The position numbers and the translations under genes are program-made. The notes under the pieces are model-generated. The model had not been told where the DNA came from and searched no databases. It worked only from the letters and a program-made list of their open reading frames with translations. DNA of 64,000 bases. Origin: Sorangium cellulosum So ce56. Its GTDB lineage: Bacteria; Myxococcota_A; Polyangia; Polyangiales; Polyangiaceae. Location: assembly GCF_000067165.1 (NCBI RefSeq), contig NC_010162.1, positions 10,342,501 through 10,406,500 of the forward strand, written 5' to 3'. Of this stretch, positions 60,597 through 64,000 are shown in pieces. Every line of letters begins with the position of its first letter. The first letter of the stretch is position 1.

Positions 60597-61847
60597 TCAT
60601 CGCTTCCCGCGGATCCGCTCGCCCGCCTCGACCAGCGCCCGCATCCACTTCGTCCGCAGCCCCGGCTCCGCCGCGAACCTCGCCTGCCACGCCGCGTCCT
60701 CGGCGCCCTTCGCCTCGCGGGTGAGCCCGTAGCGCACGATCGCCGCCGTCGTCGTCGCGGGGCTCGCCGCGATCTCCGCGAGCATCGCGGCGTAATCCTC
60801 GAGCGAGAGCCGGGGACCATCGGCCGCCGGCGAGCGCGCGCTGCCGCCCGACGACGGCCCCCCGGGCGACGGGACGAACGGAAGCGCCGGCTTCGCGGCC
60901 TCGAACATCACAGGCGCCGTCCCGACGCCGGGCGTCCCGGCAATCGACTCCTCCAACGCCCCTTCATGCAACGGCGGCAGCCCCGCGGCCGGCAGCCCGG
61001 AGCGCGGCGCGTCCCGCTCCCCCGCGCGCGACCCAAACGGCAGCGCCGGCCGGCTCGGCGCCGGAAACACCGGCGCCGTCTCGGCGATCTCCTTCGGCGC
61101 GAGCACCGGCTTCGGGAGCTCCGGCGCGGCCAGCGACGGCAAAAGCCCGGGCCCCGACCTCGCCGCCGGCACAGGCGGCTCCGCCCTCTCCGCGCCCCCC
61201 GGCTGCTTCACGAACGGCAAGATCAGCTTCGATAGATCCCGCGGCAAATCCGCCGTCTCGCCCCGCACCGCCACAACCGCCCGCCCCTTCTTCACGGCCG
61301 CCGCCGCGCCGCCACGCAGCCTCCGCGTCGCCGCCCTCAGCACGGGCGCCTCAGGCCGCACCTCCGGCACCGGCCCGGGCGCGGCGGCGAGGATCGCCGT
61401 CGCCTCGGCGCGCACGCCCCCCTCCGCCACGATCCGCTCCTGCCATGCGCGCAGCAGCCGGAACACGTCGCCCTCGCCGAGCCTGCGCGCCTCGAGGAAG
61501 CCGAGCGGATCCTCCGACGCCGTGAACGCACGGAAGAAATCGAACCAGGCGCGCAGGTCCGTGTCGAGCGGAGGCACCTTGCGCTCCACGTGCGCCTGCG
61601 CCGCAAGGCGGTGCTCGTCGCACGCCGCGAGCAGCGCCCCGTCCCCCATCGCGCTCTCGGCGAGGCGCGCGGACCAGGCCTCCTCCGCCGGCGGCCAGGC
61701 TCCGGCGGCGATCGCGGCGTGCTCCAGGCTCGCCTCGAGCGAGACGCCCTCCGCCGTGTACGCCAGCACCGCCGCATAGGCCGAGAGCGGCACGCCCGCG
61801 ATCTCGGGATCCACGGGCTCCCCAGCGCCGCCCGCCGCGTCACCCAT
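60597..61847 (-). CDS. T6SS adaptor-arm protein with two helical modules
   Basis: 416 residues from the ATG at 61847, which overlaps the stop of the DUF2169 gene by 8 bp. Two related helical modules flank a long Pro/Ala-rich middle: the N-terminal one (about 20-90) has LSAYAAVLAYTAEGVSLEAS and W-S-A-R-L-A; the C-terminal one (about 345-415) has LEDYAAMLAEIAASPATTT and W-Q-A-R-F-A. Proteins of this kind accompany DUF2169 genes in many islands. The overlap implies co-translation with the adaptor; the function is not known. Confidence 0.75.
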   Translation of the reverse strand: MGDAAGGAGEPVDPEIAGVPLSAYAAVLAYTAEGVSLEASLEHAAIAAGAWPPAEEAWSARLAESAMGDGALLAACDEHRLAAQAHVERKVPPLDTDLRAWFDFFRAFTASEDPLGFLEARRLGEGDVFRLLRAWQERIVAEGGVRAEATAILAAAPGPVPEVRPEAPVLRAATRRLRGGAAAAVKKGRAVVAVRGETADLPRDLSKLILPFVKQPGGAERAEPPVPAARSGPGLLPSLAAPELPKPVLAPKEIAETAPVFPAPSRPALPFGSRAGERDAPRSGLPAAGLPPLHEGALEESIAGTPGVGTAPVMFEAAKPALPFVPSPGGPSSGGSARSPAADGPRLSLEDYAAMLAEIAASPATTTAAIVRYGLTREAKGAEDAAWQARFAAEPGLRTKWMRALVEAGERIRGKR

Positions 61848-62829
61848 CGCCACGCACCACGACCTCGCGCAGCACCCGCCGGCCCCTGCCTATCGGGAAG
61901 ACGGCGCGCGCCACGAGCTCCACCCGCCGCGCCTCGGGCTGGATCAGCACCGTGTCGATCGGCGGCCGCACGACCACGCGCTCCCCCGTGTCGTAACGCG
62001 CGCTCGCCACCACCGGAAACCCCGGTAGCGCGAAGACGACCGGCTCGAGCGACATGCCGACGATGCCCACCGGATCCCCGGGCGCGAGGTGCTCCTCGAA
62101 CTGGAGCGAAGGGTGGGCGACGTTGCCAAAGCGGATGTCCTGATCCTCCGGCGGGAGCGGCATCCGCGTCGCCTTCCACCGCTCGTCGAACGTGCCAGCG
62201 TGCTCGAGGCGCGGCGACCAGTGCATCATGATCGCGCCGAAGCCCACCGGCGCATGGCGATCCGACGCAGAGGCGTGGGGCCGCTCCGGGTGCTCGATCT
62301 GCGGAGCTTGCGTGTCCACGAGGTCCGCCGCGCTCCTCGCCGCGCCGACGCCGGACGGGTTCCGGAGATCGACCACCGAGAGATCCTCCGACATGCCGCC
62401 ATACGCCCGCTCGTAGACGATCGGCACCCGCTCGAACGGCGCAGCAGGCCCGATCCCGACGCCGAGGACGCCCTTGAAGAAGAAGCGCTGCCCGTGGACG
62501 CGCAGGGGCGTCAGCCGCTGCCTGACCCGCACCGCGACGTCGAGCACCCTCACCTTCTCGGGGGCGATCGCGTCGCCGGTCACCACCACGTCCGTGCCCA
62601 GCTTGGCGACGCCGAGATCCGACGGGAAACGGAGGCTGCTCCGCGGACTCTCGGGCTCCCAGGGCTCGTCGGCGACACGGACCGGCGCGGGGTCATCGGC
62701 GAGCCGCGCGCCCCCGCTCCTATCGACGACGAACGTGGCCTTGACGATGGCGACCAGGACATCGTTGCCCTCGCGATCGAGGAGCGGCACCGGCTGGACG
62801 GCGAAGGGGGTCTGGTTCGCGATGCTCAC
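61840..62829 (-). CDS. DUF2169 T6SS effector adaptor/chaperone
   Basis: 329 residues. The chain opens SIANQTPFAVQPVPLLDREG, followed by VAIVKATFVVD, the family's first strands, then YERAYGGMSED and a C-terminal beta region. DUF2169 proteins are established T6SS adaptors that help load PAAR-type effectors onto VgrG. Here it is the first gene of the minus-strand arm, directly facing the PAAR-RHS operon, so the RHS protein is its likely client. The start is the ATG at 62829. Confidence 0.93.
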   Translation of the reverse strand: MSIANQTPFAVQPVPLLDREGNDVLVAIVKATFVVDRSGGARLADDPAPVRVADEPWEPESPRSSLRFPSDLGVAKLGTDVVVTGDAIAPEKVRVLDVAVRVRQRLTPLRVHGQRFFFKGVLGVGIGPAAPFERVPIVYERAYGGMSEDLSVVDLRNPSGVGAARSAADLVDTQAPQIEHPERPHASASDRHAPVGFGAIMMHWSPRLEHAGTFDERWKATRMPLPPEDQDIRFGNVAHPSLQFEEHLAPGDPVGIVGMSLEPVVFALPGFPVVASARYDTGERVVVRPPIDTVLIQPEARRVELVARAVFPIGRGRRVLREVVVRGDG

Positions 62830-62911
62830 GGACGAGGATCCAACGGTGGGTCTTGCATCCTATACGCAGGCACGCCGCGATCCCCGAAGATCGCTTCAGG
62901 CAAGCCCGCGC

Positions 62912-64000
62912 TCAGCGCCCGGTCATGTAGAACGTGCCGAGGCACATCTCGTCGGTCGTGCCCTCTCCCCAGACGACATCCCCGGGGACCCGCGGCTGTC
63001 CGTCGATGATCGGCTGCTTCTCGGGCGTGTTGTCCCAGTGGCACTCGATCGACAGCTTGTCGCCCGGCTCGAGCACCTTGGGCTCGGCGAGCTTGTAGTT
63101 TCCCTGCCAGTGGAAGTCCCAGCGCGGGATATCGAGCACACACTCCGAGCCGCCGCCCGCGCGCTCGATCTCGAGGCGCGCGCGCGTGCCGAGCGTGTGC
63201 ATGTGGAGGCCCACCCAGTGGATCTCGATCGGCTCGCTGCCCGCGAGCGCCCGCGAGGGATCGGCCCCCCAGCGGTGGACGACGTCGCTCTCCAGGGCAG
63301 GGATCAGCATGGAGTCGCCGGTGAGCCAGGCCGGGTTCGCCCACGGCTGCATCGTGCCTTCCCGCTCGACCGAGCTCTCCAGCGTCACGTCGATCGCGGT
63401 GCGATCCGGCAGCTTGCCCGCCGTCAGCGTGTTGTAGTGGACCTGCATGATCAGCCTGGAGCCAGGCTCGATCCGGGTGCCCGCGCCCTGCGGGAAGATC
63501 ATGCTCCCGCCGCCGGGCACCCAGCCGCCGAGCCAGCGCGGCTTGAGCCCAGGGCCGCCGTAGCAGGGATAACCCGGGCCCGGGTCGGCCGCGTCGAGGG
63601 CGTCGAGCTCGGCGAGCTGGTCCGGCGCCGCGATGAAGGCGATCACGTGGTGGACGACGCGCTGCTCGCCGGGCCTGATCCCGAAGCCGGTGACGTACCG
63701 CACGGCATCCTCCGGCCAGTCGATCACGAAGCAGCGGTACTCGTCGGGCCCCGTCTGCGGGGTGTACTCGACCGGCATCTCGAGCGTCCGGTCCACACGA
63801 GCGAGCGCGGCGCTCGCCGGCGGGTCGATCGGCGGGCCCTCGTCCGCCGGATCGCCCACGGCCGCGCCGCCGTCGACCCACGCGGCGATGGTCTGGATCT
63901 GCTGCTCGGACAGGGAGCGGTCGCCCACGTACTCGGCGCAGCGGTTGTCGGCCGGCCAGGGGGGCATCGTGCGCTCGACGACGGCCCGCTTGATGGGCGC
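62912..64000 (-). CDS. Copper type II monooxygenase-like protein with cytochrome c-like N-terminus, 5' end cut
   Basis: 362 residues are visible and the frame stays open to the right edge, where it reads PIKRAVVERTMPPWPADNRC. That N-terminal piece resembles the end of a c-type cytochrome domain (M-P-P-W ligand region and LSEQQIQTIAAWVDGG). The remainder has VVHHVIAF, MQVHYNTL, GLHMHTLG and a Met near FYMTG, which match the copper ligands of peptidylglycine-monooxygenase-like folds. The family is exported in myxobacteria. Missing the N-terminus, so signal peptide and heme site cannot be judged. Confidence 0.85.
   Translation of the reverse strand, partial: APIKRAVVERTMPPWPADNRCAEYVGDRSLSEQQIQTIAAWVDGGAAVGDPADEGPPIDPPASAALARVDRTLEMPVEYTPQTGPDEYRCFVIDWPEDAVRYVTGFGIRPGEQRVVHHVIAFIAAPDQLAELDALDAADPGPGYPCYGGPGLKPRWLGGWVPGGGSMIFPQGAGTRIEPGSRLIMQVHYNTLTAGKLPDRTAIDVTLESSVEREGTMQPWANPAWLTGDSMLIPALESDVVHRWGADPSRALAGSEPIEIHWVGLHMHTLGTRARLEIERAGGGSECVLDIPRWDFHWQGNYKLAEPKVLEPGDKLSIECHWDNTPEKQPIIDGQPRVPGDVVWGEGTTDEMCLGTFYMTGR

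Overview
The window is very GC-rich and gene-dense. It carries features typical of the myxobacterial order Polyangiales, most like Sorangium: many Ser/Thr kinases, Asp/Cys-rich MopE-type surface proteins, an ADYC-domain lipoprotein, Gly/Ser-rich lipoprotein linkers, and PEGA/TPR proteins. The species assignment is an inference from gene content only; no rRNA, tRNA, CRISPR array or complete insertion sequence was seen. Layout: 0-11.4 kb holds a cut-off DUF4920 lipoprotein, a beta-barrel protein, nadA, a DUF3634-like protein, a UbiB/AarF-type kinase, a membrane Ser/Thr kinase with repeat-rich linkers, a beta-propeller lipoprotein, RNase R and an FHA protein. 11.4-16.1 kb holds a tandem pseudokinase-kinase gene translationally coupled to a TPR/PEGA/beta-barrel protein. 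16.5-27.2 kb is a run of envelope and metabolic genes: di-heme peroxidase, small Cys-rich lipoprotein, ferritin-like lipoprotein, orphan PIN nuclease, CxxCH/MopE protein, a lipoprotein with an endosialidase-chaperone-like C-terminus, a corrinoid-binding protein, an SDR dehydrogenase, a GFA-family protein and a sirtuin. 27.3-34.4 kb holds two Uma2-family genes, a 1542-residue HEAT-repeat/PgsB-like fusion and a YpfJ-type metallopeptidase. At 34.4-35.0 kb a gene-poor island carries two striking inverted-repeat elements. 35.0-41.7 kb holds a second ferritin-like lipoprotein, the ADYC lipoprotein and a kinase-nSTAND1-FGE fusion. 41.8-43.9 kb holds small genes and two decayed genes. 44.3-62.8 kb is a type VI secretion effector island with no core apparatus genes. 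Its plus arm is a tightly overlapping operon: vgrG, vgrG, a DUF3540-like gene, vgrG, an apparently catalytically dead thiolase-like/HEAT protein and a PAAR-like/RHS effector. Facing it is a minus-strand arm: a DUF2169 adaptor, an adaptor-like helical protein and two tandem 347-residue paralogues of unknown function. The window ends inside a copper-monooxygenase-like gene. How the parts fit: the VgrG proteins should form spike trimers, the PAAR-RHS protein the loaded tip, and the DUF2169 protein the loading adaptor. The two 347-residue paralogues are the best candidates for immunity or accessory factors. The RHS tip has an H-G ... N-S-C-N-T pattern that suggests a caspase/CHAT-like (clan CD) protease toxin. 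Convergent genes elsewhere are often separated only by compact GC-rich hairpins without T-tracts, which probably serve as bidirectional transcription ends.
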